Assembly: GCF_000024865.1 (NCBI RefSeq)
Contig: NC_013595.1
Location: 8,990,001-9,054,000 of the forward strand
Direction: 5' to 3'
Source: Streptosporangium roseum DSM 43021
GTDB taxonomy: Bacteria > Actinomycetota > Actinomycetes > Streptosporangiales > Streptosporangiaceae
DNA length: 64,000 nucleotides
Both the position numbers and the translations under genes were made by a program. Position 1 is the stretch's first letter. Each line of letters opens with the position of its first letter. The notes beneath the pieces are model-generated. The model ran no database searches and had not been told where the DNA came from. It saw nothing but the letters and a program-made list of their open reading frames with translations. Shown here piece by piece: positions 26,077 to 34,461 of the stretch.

Positions 26077-26391
26077 TCAGTACTGGCGATGCTCGTCGGT
26101 GAGCCCGTTGCTCGGGTTGTAGGTGCAGTAGAAGGTTCCGCCGAACGTCTTCTGGTCGTAGGCCGCCATCTTCTTGCAGTCGCCGCAGTAGTAGAACGAC
26201 TCGATGAAGGAACTGTTCGGGCGGGCGGAGGTCGGCAGGCCACAGCTGTTGGCCAGGACCTGGACCGGCGTCCTCGCGCTCGGTCCCGCCGCCGCCGACG
26301 CCGATGCGGACGCGGTGGAGAGGACCGAGGCCGTAAGGGCCGCCACCGCGACGACCGCCCCCGCGAGTCGCTGACGAGTGACAATGCGCAT
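26077..26391 (-). CDS. Small secreted cysteine-containing protein
   Basis: 104 residues from the ATG at 26391, preceded on the minus strand by AGGAGG. Signal peptide MRIVTRQRLAGAVVAVAALT with an STASASASA cleavage region. The mature part is about 70 residues with four Cys (NSCGLP, YYCGDCKKM, FYCTYNP), enough for two disulfides. CGDC is a redox-like or zinc-knuckle-like spacing. No family recognised. Divergent from the ArsR-like regulator at 26554. Confidence 0.72.
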   Translation of the reverse strand: MRIVTRQRLAGAVVAVAALTASVLSTASASASAAAGPSARTPVQVLANSCGLPTSARPNSSFIESFYYCGDCKKMAAYDQKTFGGTFYCTYNPSNGLTDEHRQY

Positions 26392-26553
26392 GGTGTTCCT
26401 CCTGGAGTCATGAACCTGGTGATATGTGGCGTTCCGGGCCCGTGGCAGCAAGCCTGTCCCAGGCGGATTCCGGCCGCCACACCTTTCGTTCCTGACCGAA
26501 AGGGTCCGGCCGGCCTTGGCTGGACAGGGGTGGCGGCGTGAAGATGCATTGGC

Positions 26554-27528
26554 ATGATGCGACTGCACTTCTCCGACACCGACCTTCGCCGGATCACGTT
26601 CGCCCCGGCTCCGAACGCCCTGTGGGAGACGGTTCTGAGCGTGCGCCTGATGCGTGGCGCGCCGACCGGCAGGACCTGGTCGCGGCCTGGAGTCCGCCAT
26701 CTGCACCGGCAGGTGAAGGACAGCCTGCCGGAGCGGGCCGGGGTGCTCGCGCCTCTTGTCGCCCCGAAGAGTCCCGTCCCCGGGTTTCTGCTCCAGCCGG
26801 ACGCCGGTGACTTCGCCGCCAGTGTCGAGCTGGTCCGCCAGACACCCGACTCGCGGCTGGCGATCGAGCTGAGCTTGTTGTCGCCCGCCCAGCGGGCCGG
26901 GAGGTGGGCGGGCGAGCTGGCCGACGGCGCCCCCTGGGCGCGCCAGACCCTTGCCGATGACCTGTACGGCTACTTCGCCTCGACAGTGGAGCCACTGTGG
27001 CCGCAGATCCAGGCCGAGGCCGCCGCCGACCGCGCCCTACGCTCCGAGACCTTGCTGCGCGGCGGAGTCGACGCCCTGCTGGCCACGCTCCACCCCGACT
27101 GCCGCTGGCGGCCGCCGACCCTGCACATCCCGGTCACCGGCGACCATGACTTCCCATTGTGCGGACGCGGGCTGGTGCTGATCCCGTCCTACTTCGTGCC
27201 CCGTCCGATGGTGATGTACCAGAACCACGCGGCCACCGTACTGGTCTATCCGATCTTCGCCGCAGACCGGTCCACCGGCCCGGGCGACGTGCTCGGGCGC
27301 CTGATCGGCCGTACCCGCGCAGCCGTGCTGGCCACCCTGCGCAACCCGGCCACCACCACGTCGGTGGCCGAACGGGTCGGCATCTCCCTCGCCTCGGCCA
27401 GCGAGCACACCACGGTGCTGCGCAATGCCGGGCTCATCTCGACCACCCGGACGGGCGGCGCCGTCCTGCACGTCCTGGCCCCCCTCGGGGAGGCCCTCCT
27501 GTACAGCGGCTCGAACGCCGGTTCATGA
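26554..27528 (+). CDS. ArsR-like winged-helix regulator with large N-terminal domain
   Basis: 324 residues (ATG at 26554; a second ATG follows directly). The C-terminal 80 residues are an ArsR-type winged helix: AVLATLRNPATTTSVAERVGISLASASEHTTVLRNAGLIST, then TGGAVLHVLAPLG. The first ~240 residues match the layout of actinobacterial DUF5937-type regulators (MRLHFSDTDLRRITFAP start, then a helical domain). No metal-binding Cys is visible, so it senses something other than arsenite. Its target may be the divergent secreted protein. Confidence 0.8.
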   Translation: MMRLHFSDTDLRRITFAPAPNALWETVLSVRLMRGAPTGRTWSRPGVRHLHRQVKDSLPERAGVLAPLVAPKSPVPGFLLQPDAGDFAASVELVRQTPDSRLAIELSLLSPAQRAGRWAGELADGAPWARQTLADDLYGYFASTVEPLWPQIQAEAAADRALRSETLLRGGVDALLATLHPDCRWRPPTLHIPVTGDHDFPLCGRGLVLIPSYFVPRPMVMYQNHAATVLVYPIFAADRSTGPGDVLGRLIGRTRAAVLATLRNPATTTSVAERVGISLASASEHTTVLRNAGLISTTRTGGAVLHVLAPLGEALLYSGSNAGS

Positions 27529-27661
27529 CCCACGACGCTCGTCCGGCACCGTTACAGGCCGGACAGACCGTCGCGACCGTGATCAGAGCGCCGACGCGCG
27601 GGAAACGATCACAGGACCGGCGGGACGCCGTACGGAGATCAGTGTTGGAGATCGTCCCGGC

Positions 27662-28141
27662 TCAGCCGACCGGGCGGTACCGGCCGCGGAGCCGTACGAG
27701 CGGGAGGACTCCCGAGTTGACGTAGCTCACGTCGAGCACCCGGGCGACGTAGAGAGTGTGGTCCCCTGCCGGGACGACCTGGGTCGTCTCGGCCTCCAGG
27801 GCGGTCACACCGCCGTCCACGACGAGCGCCTCGCTCAGCTCCCCCCGGTGGTGCGGCGTGCCGGCGAGCAGCAGCCGGGCGCCGGGCCGGCCGGCGGTGG
27901 CGAAGCGGCTGGCGATCGCCTTCTGCCCGGCGGACAGCACGCTTGCGGCCCAGCGGTCACGGCGCAGCAGCAGCTCGTTGAGGTAGCCGGTGTTCTCCAG
28001 GCTCACCATCACCAGCCGGGGGTCGAGCGAGACCGAGACGAGGGTGCCGACCGTCGCCCCCACGTCGTCGCGCTCGTCCTTCACGGTGATGACCGTCACG
28101 GCGGTCGGGACCTGCGCCATGGCCTCGATGAACTCGTTCAT
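27662..28141 (-). CDS. Flavin reductase-like FMN-binding protein
   Basis: 159 residues. Flavin reductase domain of the two-component monooxygenase type: MAQVPTAVTVITVKDERDD, GATVGTLVSVSLDPRLVMVSL at the FMN site, then NELLLRRDRWAASVLS and the HTLYVARVLDV end. It uses NAD(P)H to reduce flavin for a partner oxygenase; no partner is adjacent. The N-terminus starts directly in the fold, so nothing is missing. Confidence 0.85.
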   Translation of the reverse strand: MNEFIEAMAQVPTAVTVITVKDERDDVGATVGTLVSVSLDPRLVMVSLENTGYLNELLLRRDRWAASVLSAGQKAIASRFATAGRPGARLLLAGTPHHRGELSEALVVDGGVTALEAETTQVVPAGDHTLYVARVLDVSYVNSGVLPLVRLRGRYRPVG

Positions 28142-28185
28142 GGGGCAATCATTCCGGAAGGCGGCCGGCCCCAGGGGCGGCGGCC

Positions 28186-28313
28186 GTCAGGACCGGCCCC
28201 GGACTCTCCGTCCCGGACCGATCCTCCTCACCGTTATCCCCGGCGCCGACCAGCCCCTCCCGGACCGGCCGTCCGCACCGTCAGGACCGGCCCGGACTCT
28301 CCGTCCCGGACCG
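28186..28313. repeat. Diverged direct repeat upstream of the flavin reductase gene
   Basis: A 34-35 bp block starting GTCAGGACCGGCCC and ending CTCCGTCCCGGACCG occurs at 28186-28220 and 28280-28313, differing by one C. Shorter related pieces (CCCGGACCGGCC, CTCCGTACCGTCA) lie between and after. The block fills the space between the flavin reductase start and the penicillin-binding protein stop. Confidence 0.75.
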
Positions 28314-28327
28314 GGCCCTCCGTACCG

Positions 28328-30613
28328 TCACCCCCGGCCGCGGCCGTTCCCGTGGCCCCGGCCGTTGCCGCGGCCGCGGTCACGGTCGTTGCCGCGGTCG
28401 CGGTCGCCCCTGCCGGCCATGTCGCGCTCGCCGTTCCCGGGGCCGTCACGGCCGTCGCGGGCCGACTGCTCGGGGGCGCAGCCCTGGCCGCAGCCGCCGA
28501 AGCGGGCGGAGTCGACCGGGTGGAAGGGAGTGGCCCTGACGCCCGTCAGCGCCGCCATCATGGTGTCCTTCCAGATCGGGCCGGGGAGGCTGGCGCCGGC
28601 GACGATGCCGTAGTACTTGCCGCCGATGGTGACGCCGGTGAGCTTGTGCTCCGTCGAGCCGCGGGGGTCGCCGATGCTCACCGCGCCGGCCAGGTCGGGG
28701 GTGAACCCGGCGAACCACGCGGTGGCGTACGCGTCCGTGGTGCCGGTCTTGCCCGCCGCGGGGCGGCCGATGCCGCCCACGCCGCGCATGGTGCCCTTGG
28801 TGAACACCCCGGACAGGATGGCGGCCGTCGCGTCGGCGACCTCGGGGTCCAGCGCCTGACGGCACTGCGGCGCGTAACGGGTCACCTTGCCGTTTCGGTC
28901 GGTGATCTGGGTGATGGCCATCGGCGCGCAGTACTTGCCGCGCGCGCCGATCGCGGCGTAGGCGTTGGCCACCGTCACCGGGTCCATCTCGTTGATGCCG
29001 AGGGTGAAGGTCTCATACTCCTGCAGCGGCTTTCCGTCGGCCCGCTTGATGCCCAGCGACTTGGCGGTCTGCACCGTGTCGCACAGCCCCACGCGCTGCT
29101 CCAGGGCGACGAAGAAGGTGTTGACCGACCCCCAGGTGCCGGTCTGCAGCGTCTTGAACCCGGGCGAGCCCTCGTCGTTGGTGACGGTGTGGGTCGGGTC
29201 GCCGATGCTCTCGCCCTTGCAGTTCTTGAAGGCCGCATAGCTCGGGGCGGTGTAGCCGGCGCCGGTGGTGATGCCGTCGTTGATCTTCATGCCCTTCTTC
29301 AACGCGGCGATCAGGGTGAAGGTCTTGAACGTCGAGCCCGCCTGGAACCCCACCCCACCGCCGTGCGCGGCGTCGGCCACCACGTTGTAGGACATCTCGT
29401 TCCTGCGCTTGGCGATGCCGTACTTCCGGCTGGCCGCCATCGCTCTGATCGCACCGGTGCCGGGCTGCACGAGCGCCTGGGAGGCCATCGGGTTGTCGGA
29501 GGCGTACACCCGTTTCCTGATCGCCGTGTCGGCCGCGACCTGCATCTTCGGGTCCAGCGTCGTCCTGATCGTCAGCCCGCCGCGGTTGAGGAACCGGAGC
29601 CGGGCCTCCTCGGTCTTGCCGAAGGCCGGGTTGCCGGAGATCTCGCTGCGCACGTAGAAGCAGAAGTAGGGGTAGGGGCTGGCCTCGCACCCGCCCGGCA
29701 GCGGCGTGCCCCTGTAGCCCAGCTTCTCCTTCTTGGCCTTCGCGGCCTCCTCCGGCGTGATCTTCTTGAGCTCCGCCATCCGGTCGAGCACCAGGTTGCG
29801 CCGCTCCAGCAGCAGCCGCTGCGCCTTCTTGCCCGCGTCGGGGTTGGTGCTGTTGGGAGACTGCACCGCCGCCGCCAGGGTCGCCGCCTGCGACAGGGTG
29901 AGCTCGGCCGCCGGCACCCCGAAGAACCGCTTGGCCGCCGCCTCGACCCCGTTGGCCCTCGCCCCGAAGAAGGCGATGTTCAGGTATTTCTCCAGGATCT
30001 GGTCCTTGGAGTATTTCTGCTCGACCGCCATCGCGTACCGCAGCTCGTTGAGCTTGCGCGCGTAGCTGGCCTCCAGCGCCTTTTCCTGCTCCTTCTTGGT
30101 GACCGCCGTGGTGAGCAGCACCTGTTTGACGTACTGCTGGGTGATGCTGGAGCCGCCCTGGCTGACCCCGCCCGAGGCGAGGTTCTTGGCCAGGGCCCGC
30201 ATGGTCCCCTCAAGGTCGATGGCGCCGTGCTCGTAGAAGCGGTAGTCCTCGATCGAGATGATCGCCGTCTTCATCACATCGGCCACCTGGCTGAGCGGCA
30301 CGACCTCGCGGTACACGTCCCAGAACTGCGCGATCTGGTTGCCCCTGGCGTCCAGGACCGTCGTCTTCTCCGCCAGCGGGGGCTCCTTGAGGTCCACCGG
30401 CCTGATGTTCAGCTCGTCCGACGCGGTGACGACCACCGCCCCCGCACCGCCCACGGCCGGCAGTGCGAGGCCGCTGGCCAGCAGCCCCGCGGCCACTGCC
30501 GCTCCGGCGAGCCGTACGATCTTCCCACCGGCCGACATTCCGGCTCCGGTGTCGCGCGACGGACGACCGGCCCCCCTGGCGTCAGTGAGCAGACGCTCAA
30601 CGGGCGCACGCAT
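28328..30613 (-). CDS. Class A penicillin-binding protein (glycosyltransferase-transpeptidase)
   Basis: 761 residues, bifunctional peptidoglycan synthase anchored in the membrane. A short cytoplasmic leader precedes the anchor VRLAGAAVAAGLLASGLALPAVG. The GT51 domain has its catalytic Glu at about 122 in EDYRFYEHGAIDLEG, then GGSSITQQYVKQ. The transpeptidase has S427-T-F-K430 (GSTFKTFTLIAAL), SVN in WGSVNTFFVAL and KTGT in AGKTGTTDAYATAW. The C-terminal ~45 residues are a basic Gly/Arg/Asp tail (GRGDRDRGNDRDRGRG), presumably cell-wall facing. It is monocistronic, with a short upstream gap to the OpuC operon terminator. Confidence 0.95.
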   Translation of the reverse strand: MRAPVERLLTDARGAGRPSRDTGAGMSAGGKIVRLAGAAVAAGLLASGLALPAVGGAGAVVVTASDELNIRPVDLKEPPLAEKTTVLDARGNQIAQFWDVYREVVPLSQVADVMKTAIISIEDYRFYEHGAIDLEGTMRALAKNLASGGVSQGGSSITQQYVKQVLLTTAVTKKEQEKALEASYARKLNELRYAMAVEQKYSKDQILEKYLNIAFFGARANGVEAAAKRFFGVPAAELTLSQAATLAAAVQSPNSTNPDAGKKAQRLLLERRNLVLDRMAELKKITPEEAAKAKKEKLGYRGTPLPGGCEASPYPYFCFYVRSEISGNPAFGKTEEARLRFLNRGGLTIRTTLDPKMQVAADTAIRKRVYASDNPMASQALVQPGTGAIRAMAASRKYGIAKRRNEMSYNVVADAAHGGGVGFQAGSTFKTFTLIAALKKGMKINDGITTGAGYTAPSYAAFKNCKGESIGDPTHTVTNDEGSPGFKTLQTGTWGSVNTFFVALEQRVGLCDTVQTAKSLGIKRADGKPLQEYETFTLGINEMDPVTVANAYAAIGARGKYCAPMAITQITDRNGKVTRYAPQCRQALDPEVADATAAILSGVFTKGTMRGVGGIGRPAAGKTGTTDAYATAWFAGFTPDLAGAVSIGDPRGSTEHKLTGVTIGGKYYGIVAGASLPGPIWKDTMMAALTGVRATPFHPVDSARFGGCGQGCAPEQSARDGRDGPGNGERDMAGRGDRDRGNDRDRGRGNGRGHGNGRGRG

Positions 30614-30736
30614 ACGGTTCCCCCCATTACACCTTTATGACTCGCCTATAACCTATGGGTGGAATGAAGGGTATGCCTCCGGATCCTCGGTCACCGACCT
30701 CCAGGGCTCAAGTGCGGCCGGCCGCCTACAGCGGTA

Positions 30737-30768
30737 CGGCCCGCGCACGGGAGTCCGTGCGCGGGCCG
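30737..30768 (-). terminator. Terminator of the osmoprotectant ABC operon
   Basis: CGGCCCGCGCACGG (30737-30750), GAGT and CCGTGCGCGGGCCG (30755-30768) form a perfect 14-bp stem with a 4-nt loop, 19 bp beyond the end of the last operon gene. Confidence 0.8.
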
Positions 30769-30786
30769 CGGGTGACGGCGGAGTGC

Positions 30787-31701
30787 CTAGAGCAGGCTGT
30801 TCTGGGTCAGCCAGTCCTTGGCGACCGTGGCCGCGTCGTCCTTGTCGATCGCCACGCGCTTCATCAGCGCGAGCAGACCGGGGGTGTCGAGCTTGGCGGA
30901 GACGGCGTTCAGCGTGCTCTTCACGGTGTCGTTCACCGCGGCCTTGTTGACCAGGGGCGCGACGTTGTCGGCGGCGAAGGCGTTCTTGGTGTCCTTCAAC
31001 GAGACCAGGTCGTTGATCACGATCTTGGGGTCGGTGGTGAAGACGTTGCCCACCTGGACGGTGCCGTCCTTGATGGCGTCGGCGGTGGCGTCACCGGTCT
31101 TCTTCCACTCCTTGAACTCCAGGCCGTAGGTGTCCTTGAAGTTCTTCTCCTGGCGGGACTGGAACTCCGGCGGGCCGCCCACGGCGTAGTTCTTGCCGAC
31201 CTTGACCAGGTCCTCGATCGTGGTGAGGCCGTCCTTGGTGGCGGTCGCCTTGGTGACGGTCAGTGAGTTGTTGTCCTCGGCCGCGGCGGGCTCCAGGACC
31301 TCCAGCTCGGCCGGGAGCTTCTCCTTGAGCCCGGCGACGACGTCGTCCTTGGTCTTGGCCGTCGTCGTCTTGTCGACGAAGGCCAGCAGGGAGCCGATGT
31401 ACTCCGGCAGGACCGTCAGACCACCGCTCTTGGCCTGGTCGAACAGGACCTCGCGGCTGCCGATGTTGAGCTTCTTCTCGACCTGCACCCCCTTGGCCTC
31501 CAGGGCCTGGGCGTAGATCTCTGCGAGCAGGACGTTCTCCGGGAAGTTGGCCGAGCCGACGACGACCTTCCCCCCGGCCGCGGATCCGGAGCCCGCGGGG
31601 CTCGCGGACGCGCTGGTGAGCGGGTCGCCACCGCCACCGCACGCGGTAAGTGTGAGCGCCGCGGACAGGATGACTGCCGCGGTGCTGAACAGGCGCTTCA
31701 T
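30787..31701 (-). CDS. opuCC: Osmoprotectant ABC transporter substrate-binding lipoprotein (OpuCC/OsmF type)
   Basis: 304 residues. Lipoprotein signal with the lipobox LTAC at Cys21 (ALTLTACGGGGDP). OpuAC-type fold: GKVVVGSANFPENVLLAEIYAQ, TVLPEYIGSLLAF and the closing SLKDTKNAFAADNVAPLV. It captures quaternary amines such as glycine betaine, choline or related solutes outside the membrane. Last gene of a four-gene minus-strand operon, 37 bp after the second permease. Confidence 0.9.
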   Translation of the reverse strand: MKRLFSTAAVILSAALTLTACGGGGDPLTSASASPAGSGSAAGGKVVVGSANFPENVLLAEIYAQALEAKGVQVEKKLNIGSREVLFDQAKSGGLTVLPEYIGSLLAFVDKTTTAKTKDDVVAGLKEKLPAELEVLEPAAAEDNNSLTVTKATATKDGLTTIEDLVKVGKNYAVGGPPEFQSRQEKNFKDTYGLEFKEWKKTGDATADAIKDGTVQVGNVFTTDPKIVINDLVSLKDTKNAFAADNVAPLVNKAAVNDTVKSTLNAVSAKLDTPGLLALMKRVAIDKDDAATVAKDWLTQNSLL

Positions 31702-31738
31702 CGTGCTTTCCCTTCTAAAACGGGGGGTAATAAGGAGA

Positions 31739-32410
31739 TTAGCGTACGGTCTGGCGCTGACTCACCCCCGGGGAGACCATGACGCGTTGCACCAGAGCGA
31801 AACCCAGCTGGACGATCAGGGCCAGCAGCGCCACCAGGACTGCCCCTCCGATCGTGCGCGGGAAGTCCTTGGTCGCCAGGCCGTCGACGATGAACCGGCC
31901 CAGGCCGCCCAGGCCCACGTAGGCGGCCACGGTCGCGGTCGACACCACCTGGATCGCGGCGATCCGCAGGCCGAGCAGGATCAGCGGCAGCGCCACCGGC
32001 ACGAGCACCCGGCCGAGCACCTCGCCCCCGCGCAGGCCCATGCCGTACGCGGCGTCGCGCAGGTCGGGATCCACCCCGCGCAGGCCCTCGTAGGTGTTGA
32101 CCAGGATGGGCGGTACGGCGAGCGCCACCAGCGGGATCAGCACCGGGACGATGGTGCCGACGCCCATCAGCAGCACGATGAGCACGAGCAGGCCCAGCGT
32201 CGGCAGGGCGCGGGCCGCGTTGGCGCTCAGGATCGCGAACAGCGCGCCCCTGCCCGTGTGGCCGATCCACAGCCCCAGCGGCAGCGCGATCAGCATGGCC
32301 AGCAGCAGCGAGAGCCCGGAGAACTCCAGGTGCTCCAGCAGCCGGACGGGGATGCCGTCCGGGCCGGACCAGTTGTCCGGGTTGCCGAAGAAGTCGATCA
32401 GCCAGTTCAC
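31739..32410 (-). CDS. Osmoprotectant ABC permease (OpuCB/OpuCD type)
   Basis: 223 residues from a GTG at 32410 that overlaps the previous stop (GTGA). Five to six membrane segments, e.g. LSLLLAMLIALPLGLWIG and LPTLGLLVLIVLLMGVGTIVP. The ABC coupling loop EAA-like motif is YGMGLRGGEVLGRVLVPVALPLIL. It ends close to the substrate-binding gene. Confidence 0.9.
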   Translation of the reverse strand: MNWLIDFFGNPDNWSGPDGIPVRLLEHLEFSGLSLLLAMLIALPLGLWIGHTGRGALFAILSANAARALPTLGLLVLIVLLMGVGTIVPVLIPLVALAVPPILVNTYEGLRGVDPDLRDAAYGMGLRGGEVLGRVLVPVALPLILLGLRIAAIQVVSTATVAAYVGLGGLGRFIVDGLATKDFPRTIGGAVLVALLALIVQLGFALVQRVMVSPGVSQRQTVR

Positions 32411-33069
32411 GCGGCCCCCCTTGCCCGCGACCACGGGGTCAGCAGGCGCTGCGCCAGGACCAGCAGCAGGTCGGCGATTGCCGCCAGCACCACGACCAGC
32501 ACGATGCCCACGATGATCGGGGTGTAGAACTGCCGCTGCCAGCCGTCGATGAACAGGTAGCCCAGCCCGCCCCGGCCGACCAGGGCACCCACGCTGACCA
32601 GGCTGATGCTGGAGACCGCGGCCACCCTGAGCCCGGCCAGCACGACCGGGACCGCGATCGGCAGCTCCACCTGGAGCAGCCGCCGCAGCGGGGTGAAGCC
32701 CATGGCCACCGCCGACTGGCGCACATGGTCGGGGACCGAGGTGAGGCCGTCCACGACGGCCGGGATCAGCACCGCCATGGCGTAGAACGTGAGCGGGACC
32801 ATCACCGTCGTCCGGGTGGCGAGGCCGGTGACCGGGATGAGCACGATGAAGACCGCCAGCGAGGGCAGCGAGTAGATCACGTTCATGACGCCGACGGTCG
32901 GCTGGTAGAGCCAGCGCCAGCGGACGCCGGCCAGCCCGAGCGGGAGCGCGACGAGCAGCCCGATGACGATCGGCACCAGCGCCATGACGACGTGGTCCTC
33001 CAGCAGGACCTGGATGGAGGGCCAGTTGCGCCCGATCCAGTCCCAGCGGACCAGCGGTTCCTCATGCAC
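32407..33069 (-). CDS. Osmoprotectant ABC permease, second subunit
   Basis: 220 residues. The GTG at 33069 (VHEEPLVRW) overlaps the ATPase stop by 8 bp; longer frames run only through antisense of the ATPase. Permease features: VPIVIGLLVALPLGLAG, SLPSLAVFIVLIPVTGL and the EAA loop AVAMGFTPLRRLLQVELPIAVPVVLAGLR. It pairs with the next permease as the heterodimeric channel of an OpuC-type importer. Confidence 0.9.
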   Translation of the reverse strand: MHEEPLVRWDWIGRNWPSIQVLLEDHVVMALVPIVIGLLVALPLGLAGVRWRWLYQPTVGVMNVIYSLPSLAVFIVLIPVTGLATRTTVMVPLTFYAMAVLIPAVVDGLTSVPDHVRQSAVAMGFTPLRRLLQVELPIAVPVVLAGLRVAAVSSISLVSVGALVGRGGLGYLFIDGWQRQFYTPIIVGIVLVVVLAAIADLLLVLAQRLLTPWSRARGAA

Positions 33070-34165
33070 CGACGCCCCCGGCGACCTTGCCCAGCGCCTC
33101 GTCCAGCGCCTCACGGGTGGCCACGCCCTCGGCCCTGCCCGTCTCGTCCACCGCGATCGCGCTCCCCGAGGGGGACAGCAGCGCCGCGTCCAGCGCGCCG
33201 CGCAGCGAGTCACGGCCCCTGACGAACGTCCCGTACGGCGCGAGCCGCGCGTCCGCGAGCGTGCCGGTCTCCGGCAGGTCCTTGACGGAGGCCCAGCCCA
33301 GCGGCCGGTTCTCCCCGTCCACCACGGCCAGCCAGGACTCCGCCGTGCCGCGCACCGTGGAGACGTCGGCGGAGGCGGGCACGGTCAGGTCGGCGCGCAG
33401 CCGCAGCCCCTCGTCGGAGACGAACGACAGCCGCCGGATGCCCCGGTCACGGCCGAGGAACTCGCGGACGAAGTCGTCGGCGGGGCGGGCCAGCAGCGTC
33501 GGGGGGTCGGCGAGCTGCGCCAGCCGTCCGCCGACCCGGAGCACGGCCACCCGGTCGCCGAGTTTGATGGCCTCGTCGATGTCGTGGGTGACGAACACGA
33601 TGGTCTTGTTGAGCTCGGCCTGCAGCCGGAGCAGCTCCTCCTGCAGGCTCGTGCGCACGATCGGGTCCACCGCGCTGAACGGCTCGTCCATCAGCAGCAC
33701 CGGCGGGTCGGCCGCCAGCGCGCGGGCCACGCCGACGCGCTGCTGCTGGCCGCCGGAGAGCTGGAAGGGGTAGCGGTCGGCCATCTTGAGGTCGAGCCCG
33801 ACCCGCTCCAGCAGCTCCATGGCCCGGTCCCGGGCCTTCTTCTTGTCCCAGCCGAGCAGGTAGGGCACCGTCGCCACGTTGTCGACGATCTTGCGGTGCG
33901 GGAAGAGCCCCGCCTGCTGGATGACGTAGCCGATGCCCCGGCGCAACGTCGGCGGGTCGATGGTCGTCACGTCCACGCCGTCGAGAAGGATCTGCCCCTC
34001 GGTCGCGTCGATCATTCTGTTGATCATCCGCAGGGAGGTCGTCTTGCCACAGCCCGAAGGGCCGACGAACACGGTTATCTCCCCCGTGGGCACCTCAAGG
34101 CTGAGGTTGTCCACGGCGACGGTCCCGTCGGCGTAACGCTTGGTGACCCGGTCAAATTTGATCAT
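33062..34165 (-). CDS. opuCA: Osmoprotectant ABC ATPase with C-terminal CBS-like domains
   Basis: 367 residues from the ATG at 34165 with AAGAGG upstream; an earlier in-frame ATG at 34219 is less likely. Walker A GPSGCGKTT (35-43), Q-loop VIQQAGLFPH, signature LSGGQQQRVGVARAL, Walker B VLLMDEPFSAVDP. The C-terminal ~120 residues form tandem CBS-type repeats, which in this family sense ionic strength or c-di-AMP to gate uptake. First gene of the operon. Confidence 0.92.
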   Translation of the reverse strand: MIKFDRVTKRYADGTVAVDNLSLEVPTGEITVFVGPSGCGKTTSLRMINRMIDATEGQILLDGVDVTTIDPPTLRRGIGYVIQQAGLFPHRKIVDNVATVPYLLGWDKKKARDRAMELLERVGLDLKMADRYPFQLSGGQQQRVGVARALAADPPVLLMDEPFSAVDPIVRTSLQEELLRLQAELNKTIVFVTHDIDEAIKLGDRVAVLRVGGRLAQLADPPTLLARPADDFVREFLGRDRGIRRLSFVSDEGLRLRADLTVPASADVSTVRGTAESWLAVVDGENRPLGWASVKDLPETGTLADARLAPYGTFVRGRDSLRGALDAALLSPSGSAIAVDETGRAEGVATREALDEALGKVAGGVGA

Positions 34166-34461
34166 GCGCAACCTCTTGCTCCTCGGCAGGGCTGCGGCCC
34201 CCTGCCACAACTGCCCCATGATCTGACGTGGACCACCCTAGGGCCTATGCCCGACATTTCCGATCTGACTTCCCGCCTTCGATCGATGCCCCCCGCCCCC
34301 GCGATATCTATCAAATGGGCATTCAATACTGCGGAGAACCTCAACAGATCGGCATGATTACCCATATCGTGGAGATTGACACCTCCAGCGCCATGCGTAC
34401 CACAGGCCTCGCGGTCTCTGTTCATCACCACACTCGCTCGAACCCCAGAGGAACCGGTCCC

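Noticed and set aside
27425..30640. Plus-strand frame of 1071 codons opposite the PBP gene
   Set aside because: Antisense of flavin reductase and penicillin-binding protein; no motif of its own.
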